Source of the DNA: Bacillota bacterium
GTDB taxonomy: Bacteria > Bacillota > Clostridia > Peptostreptococcales > Anaerovoracaceae
DNA: 12,269 nucleotides
Reading direction: 5' to 3'
NCBI GenBank assembly: GCA_021443825.1
Contig: JABUTE010000048.1
Coordinates: forward strand, 1-12,269
Part shown: positions 1 through 7,235 of the stretch, one piece after another
Layout of the letters: each line of letters opens with the position of its first letter
Position numbering within the stretch: position 1 is the stretch's first letter
Position numbers and translations under genes: made by a program
Notes under the pieces: generated by a model
The model's database searches: none
The model's input: only the letters and a program-made list of their open reading frames with translations
Told to the model about the DNA's origin: nothing

Positions 1-70
1 GTGTTTCATTTTTTGTATGCTTGATTGCTTTGGCGTCTCTGATCGGCAGCGCTTTGCCCGCAGAGCGGCA
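1..70. other. Region downstream of rpe, no supported gene
   Basis: These 70 bases follow the rpe stop codon in the direction of transcription. I see no hairpin with a T-run, so transcription probably continues leftward out of the window. A minus-strand ATG at 9..7 followed by Lys and His codons could begin the next gene. In Bacillus subtilis and many relatives that gene is thiN (thiamine pyrophosphokinase). No Shine-Dalgarno sequence precedes this ATG, and only three codons are visible, so no call is made. Confidence 0.4.
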
Positions 71-736
71 CTACGCCTGCTCGCCGGAAAGGATGGTGCG
101 AAATTCCCGCACTCTTGCAGGAACATCCTCTGCGCCGAATACCGCAGAGCCTGCCACCAGAATATCGCAGCCGGCATCCCGGATGGCAGCCGCATTGCTC
201 AGATTGACGCCGCCGTCGATCTCGATCACATAGCGATAGCCGTGTTCTTTTCTGAGGCGGTCCAGCAGGCGGATCTTATCCATGGCAGCAGGAATAAACT
301 TCTGCCCGCCGAACCCGGGATTGACCGACATGACAAGCACCAGGTCCAGATCGCCCAGCACATGCTCCAGCATACAAACCGGCGTAGCCGGATTCAGAGC
401 GACACCGGCCTTGACGCCCAGATCTTTGATCTGCTGGATCACCCGGTGCAGATGGGTGCAGGCCTCCTGATGGACTACGATGAACTCGGTCTGGGGTGTA
501 ACAAAATCGGGAATACGCAGCTCGGGCTTTTCGATCATCAGATGGATATCAAAGGGCACCGAGGTCTTTGCGACGATGCTCTTTACAACAGGACCGCCGA
601 AGGTAATGTTGGGAACGAAGGCACCGTCCATCACGTCCATATGAACGTATTCGGCGCCGCCCTCTTCGATGAGGCCGATCTGCTGGGCAAGGCAGGAAAA
701 ATCCGCGGAAAGAATGGAAGGTGCAAGTTTCGACAT
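71..736 (-). CDS. rpe: Ribulose-phosphate 3-epimerase
   Basis: This cytosolic TIM-barrel enzyme interconverts D-ribulose 5-phosphate and D-xylulose 5-phosphate in the pentose phosphate pathway. At 221 residues it has the usual family length and looks complete. The N-terminal LAPSILSADF (4-13) is the family signature. The metal and catalytic residues are recognisable: His32 and Asp34 in VHMDVMDG, His65 in DIHLMIEKPE, and Asp174 in EIDGGV. MSVNPGFGGQKF (136-147) and VAGSAVF (194-200) form the phosphate-binding loops. The ATG is preceded by AGAGGA at suitable spacing and lies 17 bases after the rsgA stop. It is the last complete gene of the operon, and rsgA-rpe is the common Firmicute order. I see nothing unusual in it. 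Confidence 0.97.
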   Translation of the reverse strand: MSKLAPSILSADFSCLAQQIGLIEEGGAEYVHMDVMDGAFVPNITFGGPVVKSIVAKTSVPFDIHLMIEKPELRIPDFVTPQTEFIVVHQEACTHLHRVIQQIKDLGVKAGVALNPATPVCMLEHVLGDLDLVLVMSVNPGFGGQKFIPAAMDKIRLLDRLRKEHGYRYVIEIDGGVNLSNAAAIRDAGCDILVAGSAVFGAEDVPARVREFRTILSGEQA

Positions 737-753
737 AGGGGTCCTCTTTTCTG

Positions 754-1620
754 TTAATACTTTTTATTATCCCGGATCTGCTGCAGCATTTCCGTATAGG
801 AGCGGTAGCGGCTTTTTGCGATCCTGCCCTCAGCAAGGGCCTTCGTGACAGCGCAATCCGGCTCTGCCAGATGAAAGCAATCGGTAAAACGGCACTTTCC
901 CAGGTAGGGCAGAAATTCCGGAAAGCAATGCATCAGCTGCTCTTCTTCCATCATTTCGGCATCAAAAGCGGAAAAGCCGGGGGTATCGAACAGCCGAAAA
1001 CCGTCTGCCTGAAACAGCTCTGTATGGCGGGTGGTATTTTTACCGCGTAGCGACCGCCTGCTGATCTCGCCGGTCTCGGTGATCTGCCCTCCCAAAAGCA
1101 GATTGGTCAGGGTGGACTTTCCCGTTCCGGAGGGTCCTGCCAATGCGGCCTGAGTGCCCTGCAGGGCCTGCTTCAGCTCATCGACACCTTCGCCGGTGGC
1201 TCCGCAAAGGAAAAACAGGGGGTAGATGCCGTCGTAGATCTGATGAAAACGGGCAAGCAGCGCCGGCTCTGCCAGATCGGTCTTGTTGATGCAGATGATA
1301 AGATCTGCGCCGGCCTTTTCGGCAGCCACGGCAAACCGGTCCACAAGACCGAAGCTGGGCATTGGATCTTTTCCGGCCATGACCAGCACCAGCGTCTCCA
1401 CATTTGCTGCCGGGGGTCTCTCAAAGAAATTTTTGCGGGGAAGGATCTGATCGACAAAGCCGCTGCCCTCTTCGGCAGGAGGCGTAAACAGGACACGGTC
1501 TCCGGCAAGAGGGGTGATGCCCTCCTTGCGAAAGATGCCCCGGCCTCTGCATTCATAGACGGCTCCTGCTGCTAAGACGTAATAAAAGCCGCCGATGCCT
1601 TTTAAAATGGTTCCTTCCAT
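754..1620 (-). CDS. rsgA: Small ribosomal subunit biogenesis GTPase RsgA
   Basis: RsgA (YloQ/CpgA in Bacillus) is a circularly permuted GTPase that binds the 30S subunit and assists its late maturation. An OB-fold region comes first (about 1-70). The G motifs then follow in permuted order: NKTD (112-115, G4), the P-loop GPSGTGKST (162-170, G1), NTTRHT (195-200, G2) and DTPGFS (212-217, G3). A C-terminal zinc-binding region carries Cys243, Cys248, His250 and Cys256. The length of 288 residues is normal. Two small deviations are visible: the P-loop has Thr where Val is common, and the switch motif has Asn195 where His is common. The start ATG overlaps the prkC stop by one base (TAATG), which suggests translational coupling. 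In Bacillus, PrkC is reported to phosphorylate CpgA, so the adjacency makes functional sense. Confidence 0.97.
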   Translation of the reverse strand: MEGTILKGIGGFYYVLAAGAVYECRGRGIFRKEGITPLAGDRVLFTPPAEEGSGFVDQILPRKNFFERPPAANVETLVLVMAGKDPMPSFGLVDRFAVAAEKAGADLIICINKTDLAEPALLARFHQIYDGIYPLFFLCGATGEGVDELKQALQGTQAALAGPSGTGKSTLTNLLLGGQITETGEISRRSLRGKNTTRHTELFQADGFRLFDTPGFSAFDAEMMEEEQLMHCFPEFLPYLGKCRFTDCFHLAEPDCAVTKALAEGRIAKSRYRSYTEMLQQIRDNKKY

Positions 1621-3731
1621 TATTGATATTCACCTGTATCGAAGTTTACCGAAAGATCGTATACGATGTCGTTGTCGAAGCGGATCACGACTCTGCCGTT
1701 GGGTCCGCTGCCGGCAATGGTGATGATGCGGGTGCCTTCGATCTTTTCGGTGGGCTGCTTAACGATGGGGGTGCGGATCCCGTCCACATCGTCGGATACG
1801 TTAACCGTCAGCAGGAAGCTGTCGTTAGCCGCCAGAGAGAAATCCACAGGAATGGATACGGTCTTGATGACCATGACCTCGTCCGGATCGGGCTCCGTGG
1901 GTGCCGTGGGATCGGCAGGATCGACCTCCGAGGGCTTATCCATGCCATTGCTGATGACCAGATCGATGGGATCACCTTCTTTGACTTCTTCCGTTCCGGA
2001 GGGCGACTGGCTGATGACGCAATCAGCCGGGACGCTGACATTATTGGTGCGGGTCACGTTGCGGATGACCAGCCCTTTTTCCGTAATGGCGGCGACGGCT
2101 TCGTCGTAGGTCATGCCGACCACATTGCAGGTCAGGCCTTCGGCCTGCTGCTCTTCAGGGCCCTTGCTGACCACCAGATCGATGATTCTGGCGGAGGATT
2201 CCATACGGGAGCCCTTTTCCGGGGTCTGGGAAATGACATAATCCTCCATCACGGTCTCGCTGGTCTCAAAGACGACATCCCTCAGCTCGTAGCCGTAATT
2301 CTGGATCATCAGACGGGCACTGGCCAAAGTCTTTCCCGTAAAATCGGGAACCACGTCCTGGGTCTGCCCCTTGCTGACGCTGACGCGGATGTTCTGTCCG
2401 CGCTTGACGGTCTCTCCGGCGGAGGGGCTCTGGCTCATGATCACGCCGGCCTCAAATTCCGAGCTGACCAGCTCCATCTCCACCGAGATGGTAAGGCCCT
2501 TCTTTTCCATCAGGGTCTTCGCTTCTTCGTAGGGGGTGCCCTTCAGATCTTCCAGCTCGAAGACCTCCGGCTCCTTCTGGGCATTGGCCGCGCTGTTTTT
2601 GGCAGCATAAAGATAGGCCAGCTTGCTTGTGGGAAGCGCCAGCAGCAAAGCCAAAAGCAGGGCTGCCAGGATCTGGACCGCTTTTCTTTTATAGAAGGGA
2701 ACCGGCTGCGCTGTGCCTGCAGAGTCTTTTCCGGCCTCTTCCCAGCCGGCGCCGCCCTCTTCTTCCTGAGGATCGACAGGAGCCTTTCTGGATAAAACGT
2801 TCTTTTTCTCCTGTTCGCGGCTGCCCTCCTGGGCCAGCTTTTCCGCTTCCTTTGCGGCCTCGTGTTCGGAGACCGATTCGGCAGAAGCACCGGTGCTTTC
2901 GGAATGCCTGGAGAATTTGACGAAGTTCAGCGCCGTGATCATTTCGTCCGCATTGCGGAACCGGTTATCGGGCTGCTTGCCGGTGGCCTTCAAAATGATG
3001 TTCTCCAGATCCTGGGGAATATCGGAGCGAAGCCTGCTGGGGGGAACCATAGGCTCGTTCATATGCTTTACCGCCACCTCGACGGCAGTCTCTCCGTCGA
3101 AGGGAACCTTTCCTGTGAGCATTTCGTAGAGAACGATGCCCAGAGAATAGAGATCGGAGCGCTCATCCACATAGCCGCCCCGCGCCTGTTCCGGCGAAAA
3201 ATAATGAACGGAGCCCATGACGGCATCCTTCTGTTCGCCGACAAAGGTATCGGAGGAAACAGTCTTTGCGATGCCGAAATCGGCGATCTTCGCCGTGCCG
3301 TCTTTGGTGACCAGCACGTTGTGGGGCTTGATATCCCGGTGGATCAGCTGATGCTTATGAGCAAGAGAAAGACCGGATGCGATCTCCTTTGCCATGGCAA
3401 CGGCCCAGCGGGGATCCAGCACCCCTTCTTCTTTGATGATCTCCGACAGAGGCTTTCCGTCGATCAGCTCCATGACGATGTAGTAGATATTGCCCTGCTT
3501 TCCGACATCGTAGATGTTGACGATGTTGGGATGGACCAGATTGGCAACGATCTGGGACTCTCTGCGGAAGCTTTCGATGAACAGGCTGTCTTTTGTATAT
3601 TCCGGTCTGAGGATCTTTATGGCCACAAGTCGGTTGAGAACACGGTCTTTCGCTTTAAAAACGACTGCCATTCCTCCTTCGCCGACGCGCTCGAATAATT
3701 CATATCTTCCGGCAAGTATTCTGCTCTCCAT
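1620..3731 (-). CDS. prkC: Transmembrane Ser/Thr protein kinase with PASTA repeats (PrkC/PknB/Stk1 family)
   Basis: This is a membrane kinase that senses peptidoglycan fragments or lipid II outside the cell and phosphorylates Ser/Thr in the cytoplasm. The kinase domain (about 8-270) has the glycine loop GEGGMAVV (17-24), Lys39 in VAIK, the catalytic loop HRDIKPHN (131-138), DFG (151-153), an activation segment with Thr and Ser, and GSVHYFSPEQ (173-182). A charged, acidic juxtamembrane stretch (about 280-345) follows. One hydrophobic helix (about 351-367) comes after a basic KRK, so the N-terminus is inside. Outside are three PASTA repeats (about 390-455, 456-524 and 531-595), each with the Q(S/T)P motif. 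A Pro/Asp-rich linker (597-618) leads to a beta-rich C-terminal domain (about 619-703), comparable in place to the Ig-like end of B. subtilis PrkC. GGAGGA lies just upstream of the ATG, ten bases after the stop of its cognate phosphatase. Confidence 0.96.
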   Translation of the reverse strand: MESRILAGRYELFERVGEGGMAVVFKAKDRVLNRLVAIKILRPEYTKDSLFIESFRRESQIVANLVHPNIVNIYDVGKQGNIYYIVMELIDGKPLSEIIKEEGVLDPRWAVAMAKEIASGLSLAHKHQLIHRDIKPHNVLVTKDGTAKIADFGIAKTVSSDTFVGEQKDAVMGSVHYFSPEQARGGYVDERSDLYSLGIVLYEMLTGKVPFDGETAVEVAVKHMNEPMVPPSRLRSDIPQDLENIILKATGKQPDNRFRNADEMITALNFVKFSRHSESTGASAESVSEHEAAKEAEKLAQEGSREQEKKNVLSRKAPVDPQEEEGGAGWEEAGKDSAGTAQPVPFYKRKAVQILAALLLALLLALPTSKLAYLYAAKNSAANAQKEPEVFELEDLKGTPYEEAKTLMEKKGLTISVEMELVSSEFEAGVIMSQSPSAGETVKRGQNIRVSVSKGQTQDVVPDFTGKTLASARLMIQNYGYELRDVVFETSETVMEDYVISQTPEKGSRMESSARIIDLVVSKGPEEQQAEGLTCNVVGMTYDEAVAAITEKGLVIRNVTRTNNVSVPADCVISQSPSGTEEVKEGDPIDLVISNGMDKPSEVDPADPTAPTEPDPDEVMVIKTVSIPVDFSLAANDSFLLTVNVSDDVDGIRTPIVKQPTEKIEGTRIITIAGSGPNGRVVIRFDNDIVYDLSVNFDTGEYQ

Positions 3732-3741
3732 AAATTCCTCC

Positions 3742-4473
3742 CTACTGTACTCTTATACAGACTACAGAGATATTATCTTTTCCGCCGTTTCCGTTGGCCT
3801 CGTCTACCAGCTGACGGGACAGGCGGTGCATGGTCTTGTATCGGGTGCAAAGCTCTGCGATCCGTTGGGAAGAGAGCTCGCCGTAAAGGCCGTCTGAGCA
3901 AAGAACGACGGTATCACCGGCATACAGCTGAAAGCTGAAAAAATCCGGCTGCACCGAAGAGGCTCCTCCCAGAGCCCTGGTGATCATGTTGCGGTCGGGG
4001 CGATTCATGGCCTCTTCTTCGGAGATGAGCCCCGAGTTGACCAGCTCCTGTACGCAGCTGTGGTCTTCGGTCACCTGCCCGATCCGGCCGTCCCGCACCA
4101 GATAAGCCCTGCTGTCGCCCACATTGACCACGTATGCCTGGTCGCCCCGAATATAGCACAGCACACAGGTGGTGGCCATTCCCTGACTGTCTCCGGGAGT
4201 CGCAGCTCCCGCAAAGACCCGTTCGTTGGCAAAGGAGATGCAGCTCATGAAAAAGTCCTTCAGCTGGCCGGGATCAACGGCCAGTGACAGGGGATTCTTT
4301 TTCACATAGGCGGCGATGCTCTCTACGGCAAGCCTGCTTGCCACATCGCCGGCATTGTGCCCGCCGACGCCGTCAGCAACGATATACAGCTGCTGGTCGG
4401 GTAGCACGAAGACCGCGTCCTCGTTGTGCGAGCGGCACATTCCCTTATCTGTTTTAAAACCTACGCTCAGCAA
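3742..4473 (-). CDS. stp: PP2C-family Ser/Thr protein phosphatase (Stp/PrpC), TTG start
   Basis: This metal-dependent phosphatase reverses phosphorylation by the PASTA kinase encoded next. The open frame extends far upstream through rsmB, but I place the start at a TTG at 4473..4471. AGGAGG lies five bases before it, and this gives 243 residues, the usual size for these small PP2C enzymes. The product then begins with VGFKTDKG, close to where family members begin. Motifs are RSHNED (14-19), ADGVGGHNAGD (33-43), GMATT (98-102), VGDSRAY (118-124), EDHS (136-139), RALG (166-169), SDG (193-195) and GGKDNIS (230-236). The metal-binding aspartates are Asp19, Asp34, Asp194 and Asp233. The start overlaps the last seven bases of rsmB, and the SD lies inside rsmB, so coupling to rsmB translation is likely. 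No signal peptide or membrane helix is seen. Confidence 0.94.
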   Translation of the reverse strand: MLSVGFKTDKGMCRSHNEDAVFVLPDQQLYIVADGVGGHNAGDVASRLAVESIAAYVKKNPLSLAVDPGQLKDFFMSCISFANERVFAGAATPGDSQGMATTCVLCYIRGDQAYVVNVGDSRAYLVRDGRIGQVTEDHSCVQELVNSGLISEEEAMNRPDRNMITRALGGASSVQPDFFSFQLYAGDTVVLCSDGLYGELSSQRIAELCTRYKTMHRLSRQLVDEANGNGGKDNISVVCIRVQ

Positions 4474-5759
4474 TTCTGCCTCCTCATCAGACAGATATAA
4501 AAACCGTCGAGCCCGTTTTCCTGCGGAAAGAACTGCTGCTCCTGCTCGATGACGAAGCTGCAGCTTTCGGAAAGAAACCGGTCGATGACCTGCCGGTTTT
4601 CGGCAGGATTGACGGTACAGGTCGAATACATCAGCAGACCGCCCGGCTTTAAGCAGCGGCTGCCGTTTTGAAGGATCTGAAGCTGCAGCGAGGGCAGTGC
4701 TTCCAGATCTGCCGGTCTTTGCGCCAGCTTGATCTCCGGTTTCTGGCGGATCACGCCAAGGCCGCTGCAGGGCACATCGCAAAGCACGCGATCCGCAATG
4801 CCCTCCAGCCGGGTGATGGGCTGTGACGAATCGGCTGCTGCTGCGGTGATGCAGGTAAGCCCCAGGCGTTCTGCCTGCGCGCGGATCAGCTCTGCCCGGC
4901 GGGGATAAAGATCAAAGGAAAGGACCCTGCCCCGGTCGTTCATCTGTTCGGCCATGGCGCAGGATTTTCCACCCGGAGCGGCGCACAGATCAATAACGGT
5001 ATGACCTTCTTTGGGGTCCAGCAGAAAGGCGGTCCGCTGCGAAGCTTGCCCCTGCACCGAAAAGAAGCCCTTTTGAAACAGCTCGGTCGACAGCACGCCG
5101 GAACCCTTGCAGACCACCGCATAGGGGGCATATTCGCCCTTCACGGCGTCAAAGCCCTGCTTCTTCAGCTCTTCGATCAGAGCGTCGCGGGTGATCTTAG
5201 CGCAATTTGCGCGAAGGGTCAGCGGCGCCGGAAACAGCGAAGCCTTGAGCATGGCTTCGGTCTGCTGCAGCCCGTAAGAACGAAGCCACAGGCGAACGAT
5301 CCATAAGGATACGGAGTATTTCAGGCTCAGCCTTCTTGCCAGCTCCTTGGGGGCAAGCGCTTCCGAGATCTCGGGGACCTGCAGCCTTGCGCCGTCCCGA
5401 AGAAAGGCCCGCAGCACGCCGTTGATAAAGCCCTCGCTGCCCCTCGCCTTTTGACGGGCAAGCTCCACCGTCTCGTTGACAGCGGCATAGGGCGTAACGG
5501 AATCCATGAAGCAGAGCTGGTATACGCCCATACGCAGCAGGATCCGTTCGGCTGTTCTCAGATGGGGCTTTTTCAGATAACCATCGATGGTATGATCGAT
5601 CAGCAGCCGGTTTCGAAGAATGCCGTAGACCAGCTCTCTGACAAAGGGCTGATCGGCACCGGAGGCCTTCAGCACCTTTCCCAAAGCCAGATTGGACCAG
5701 GTGTTCTCGGTCTCGATCAATTTTAAAGCCTCAAAAGCGGCTGTTCTGTCTTTATCCAC
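4467..5759 (-). CDS. rsmB: 16S rRNA (cytosine(967)-C5)-methyltransferase RsmB
   Basis: RsmB (Sun/Fmu, YloM in Bacillus) uses SAM to methylate C967 (E. coli numbering) of 16S rRNA. The N-terminal NusB-like RNA-binding domain spans about 1-130, with ILRMGVYQL (73-81) and AAVNETVELAR (92-102). The C-terminal Rossmann-type methyltransferase domain has DLCAAPGGKS (257-266) for SAM, DVPCSGLG (328-335) with the release cysteine Cys331, and YSTCT (378-382) with the nucleophile Cys381. At 430 residues it is full length. The start is a GTG at 5759, supported by AGAGGA four bases upstream; I see no in-frame ATG with a better site. It lies 33 bases after fmt, the widest gap in this operon, and its stop overlaps the stp start. 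In many Firmicutes rlmN follows rsmB, but here stp follows directly. Confidence 0.96.
   Translation of the reverse strand: MDKDRTAAFEALKLIETENTWSNLALGKVLKASGADQPFVRELVYGILRNRLLIDHTIDGYLKKPHLRTAERILLRMGVYQLCFMDSVTPYAAVNETVELARQKARGSEGFINGVLRAFLRDGARLQVPEISEALAPKELARRLSLKYSVSLWIVRLWLRSYGLQQTEAMLKASLFPAPLTLRANCAKITRDALIEELKKQGFDAVKGEYAPYAVVCKGSGVLSTELFQKGFFSVQGQASQRTAFLLDPKEGHTVIDLCAAPGGKSCAMAEQMNDRGRVLSFDLYPRRAELIRAQAERLGLTCITAAAADSSQPITRLEGIADRVLCDVPCSGLGVIRQKPEIKLAQRPADLEALPSLQLQILQNGSRCLKPGGLLMYSTCTVNPAENRQVIDRFLSESCSFVIEQEQQFFPQENGLDGFYICLMRRQNC
4479..4484 (-). promoter_or_regulatory. Ribosome binding site fixing the stp TTG start
   Basis: The minus strand reads AGGAGG here, inside the 3' end of rsmB and five bases before the TTG at 4473. 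It is the only strong Shine-Dalgarno match near the point where PP2C homology begins, and it decides the start against the much longer upstream frame. Confidence 0.85.
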
Positions 5760-5792
5760 AAATTCCTCTGATTTTTACTGCTAAACTTTATT

Positions 5793-6743
5793 TTAACCCA
5801 AAACAGTACCGATTTCAATTTTATTGCCCAGAAGCCATGCGGAAACCTCCATGGCTTTTTTGCCGGGCAGCTGAATATTGGTCAGAGCGACCACCTCTGC
5901 GTTTCCGCAGGCCACATAGATACCGGTCTTGTCGGCCTTCAGCACGGTGCCGGGGGCGGCAGCAGGAAGGCCCAGATCGGCGGCTTTTCCGGCTTCCTTT
6001 GCCATGTGCACCTTCATCACCTGCCCGCAATATACCGTAGAGGCGGTGGGCCAGCTGTTGAAGCCGCGGATGATGCAGCAGATCTTTCGTGCCGGCATGG
6101 AAAAGTCGATGATGCCATCTTCTTTAAAGACCATGGGGGCATAGGTGACCAGGCTCTCGTTTTGCGGCGTGCGGGTGACAGTCCCTGCGGCAAGGGCCGG
6201 AAGGGTCTCGATCAGCAGCTTCGCGCCCAGCTGCGCCAGCTCATCAAAGAGCATTTCAGTGGTCTTTTCTGCAACCGGCGTTTTTGCCTGGGCGATCACA
6301 TCCCCGGCATCCAGGGCCTCTGCCATATACATCAGGCTGACGCCGGTCTCTTCCTTGCCATCGATCACGGCTCTGTGGATGGGAGCAGCGCCCCGGTATT
6401 CGGGCAGCAGAGATGCGTGGATATTGATGCAGCCAAGCCTTGGAATATCCAAAACCGCCTTGGGCAGGATCTTTCCGTAGGCGGCGACCACCATCAGATC
6501 GGGAGCAAGAGCCCGCAGCATTTCTTCAAATTCCCGGTTGTTCTTCAGCTTTTCCGGCGTTTCCACCGGAATGCCCAGCAGCTGCGCTGCCAGCTTTACG
6601 GGGCAGCTTTGCATTTTTTTGCCCCGGTCTTTCGGCCGGTCGGGCTTGGTAACGGCAAGAACAGGCGTTTCTCCGGCAGCAGCCAGCGCCTTTAGGGCGG
6701 GAACCGCAAAATCAGGGGTTCCCATATAGACGATCTTCAGCAT
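5793..6743 (-). CDS. fmt: Methionyl-tRNA formyltransferase
   Basis: Fmt formylates the amino group of Met on initiator tRNA using 10-formyltetrahydrofolate, giving fMet-tRNA for translation initiation. The N-terminal Rossmann-type catalytic domain begins MGTPDFAVPAL (7-17). It holds the catalytic set Asn107 and His109 in INIHASLLP, the loop SLLPEYRGAAPIHRA (111-125), and Asp145 in ALDAGDVI; I infer the match to E. coli Asn106, His108 and Asp144 from the one-residue offset. KPDRPKDRGKKM (33-44) is the basic acceptor-stem loop region. The C-terminal OB-like domain starts near 205 and includes RGFNSWPTAST (226-236). At 316 residues it is complete. The ATG follows the def stop by two bases, with GAGGAAG inside the end of def. 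The def-fmt pair makes and then removes the formyl group. Confidence 0.97.
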   Translation of the reverse strand: MLKIVYMGTPDFAVPALKALAAAGETPVLAVTKPDRPKDRGKKMQSCPVKLAAQLLGIPVETPEKLKNNREFEEMLRALAPDLMVVAAYGKILPKAVLDIPRLGCINIHASLLPEYRGAAPIHRAVIDGKEETGVSLMYMAEALDAGDVIAQAKTPVAEKTTEMLFDELAQLGAKLLIETLPALAAGTVTRTPQNESLVTYAPMVFKEDGIIDFSMPARKICCIIRGFNSWPTASTVYCGQVMKVHMAKEAGKAADLGLPAAAPGTVLKADKTGIYVACGNAEVVALTNIQLPGKKAMEVSAWLLGNKIEIGTVLG

Positions 6744-6745
6744 GA

Positions 6746-7216
6746 CTATTCTTCCTCATCTTCGCCCAGACGGCTCAGGTTGTCGGCCTTGCTGGTATAG
6801 AGAATTCCTTCCAGATGGTCCAGCTCGTGGCAGAAGGCTCTTGCAAGAAGACCGGTTCCGGTATATTCCTGTTCGTTTCCGTTTCTGTCCAGCGCCTTGA
6901 CGGTCACGGTCATGGGACGGGACACATCGCCCACGTAGCCGGGCACGGAAAGACAGCCCTCGGAGCCGTACTGCTCGCCCTCCCGGGCGGTGATCACCGG
7001 ATTGATCAGCTCGTACAGCTGATCGTCCACCTCGACAACGACGATCCTTCTGCGGATGCCGATCTGCGGAGCTGCCAGTCCGACGCCGTCTGCTGCGCGC
7101 ATGGTCTCGGTCATATCGTCCAGGATCTCTCGTACATGATCGTCGACGACGGTGACCTGCTTGCAGACCGTCTTGAGTACTTCGTCACCTTCGGTGCGGA
7201 TTGTTCTGAGTGCCAT
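6746..7216 (-). CDS. def: Peptide deformylase
   Basis: Def is a metalloenzyme (usually Fe2+) that removes the N-formyl group from nascent proteins at the ribosome exit. The three family motifs are clear: GVGLAAPQIG (44-53), EGCLS (86-90) with metal ligand Cys88, and HELDH (130-134) with ligands His130 and His134 and catalytic Glu131. At 156 residues and with EGCLS it resembles the type 1 (E. coli-like) enzymes rather than the longer type 2 form common in Gram-positives. The C-terminus is acidic (GEDEEE). GGAGG precedes the ATG, 19 bases after the priA stop. It is followed by its substrate-maker fmt after two bases, so the two are almost certainly co-transcribed and translationally linked. Confidence 0.97.
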   Translation of the reverse strand: MALRTIRTEGDEVLKTVCKQVTVVDDHVREILDDMTETMRAADGVGLAAPQIGIRRRIVVVEVDDQLYELINPVITAREGEQYGSEGCLSVPGYVGDVSRPMTVTVKALDRNGNEQEYTGTGLLARAFCHELDHLEGILYTSKADNLSRLGEDEEE

Positions 7217-7235
7217 AATTTCCTCCAGATTGAAA

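Noticed and set aside
1..70. A hairpin (CTCTG...CAGAG) after rpe as a terminator
   Set aside because: The stem is interrupted and no T-run follows, so it does not look like a rho-independent terminator.
1623..2795. A 390-codon open frame on the plus strand opposite prkC
   Set aside because: It lies wholly antisense to an intact kinase gene, has no ribosome site or recognisable domain, and its composition (many Asp, Gly, His, Ile) is that of a complement of biased coding sequence.
2862..3698. A 278-codon plus-strand open frame opposite the kinase domain
   Set aside because: It is antisense to the conserved kinase motifs, with no ribosome site or family resemblance; similar shadows occur opposite rpe (17-757), fmt (6006-6695) and priA (8613-9284).
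3745..3800. A TATAAG-like element upstream of prkC as an internal promoter
   Set aside because: It lies within stp coding sequence, has no -35 at proper spacing, and the ten-base stp-prkC gap argues for co-transcription.
4474..4782. Longer N-terminus for stp, to an ATG at 4782
   Set aside because: The added 103 residues overlap rsmB in another frame and contain no PP2C similarity. The TTG with AGGAGG fits the family start and length.
5760..5792. The 33-base fmt-rsmB gap as a promoter or terminator
   Set aside because: It is AT-rich but has no stem with a T-run and no paired -35/-10; it contains only the rsmB ribosome site.
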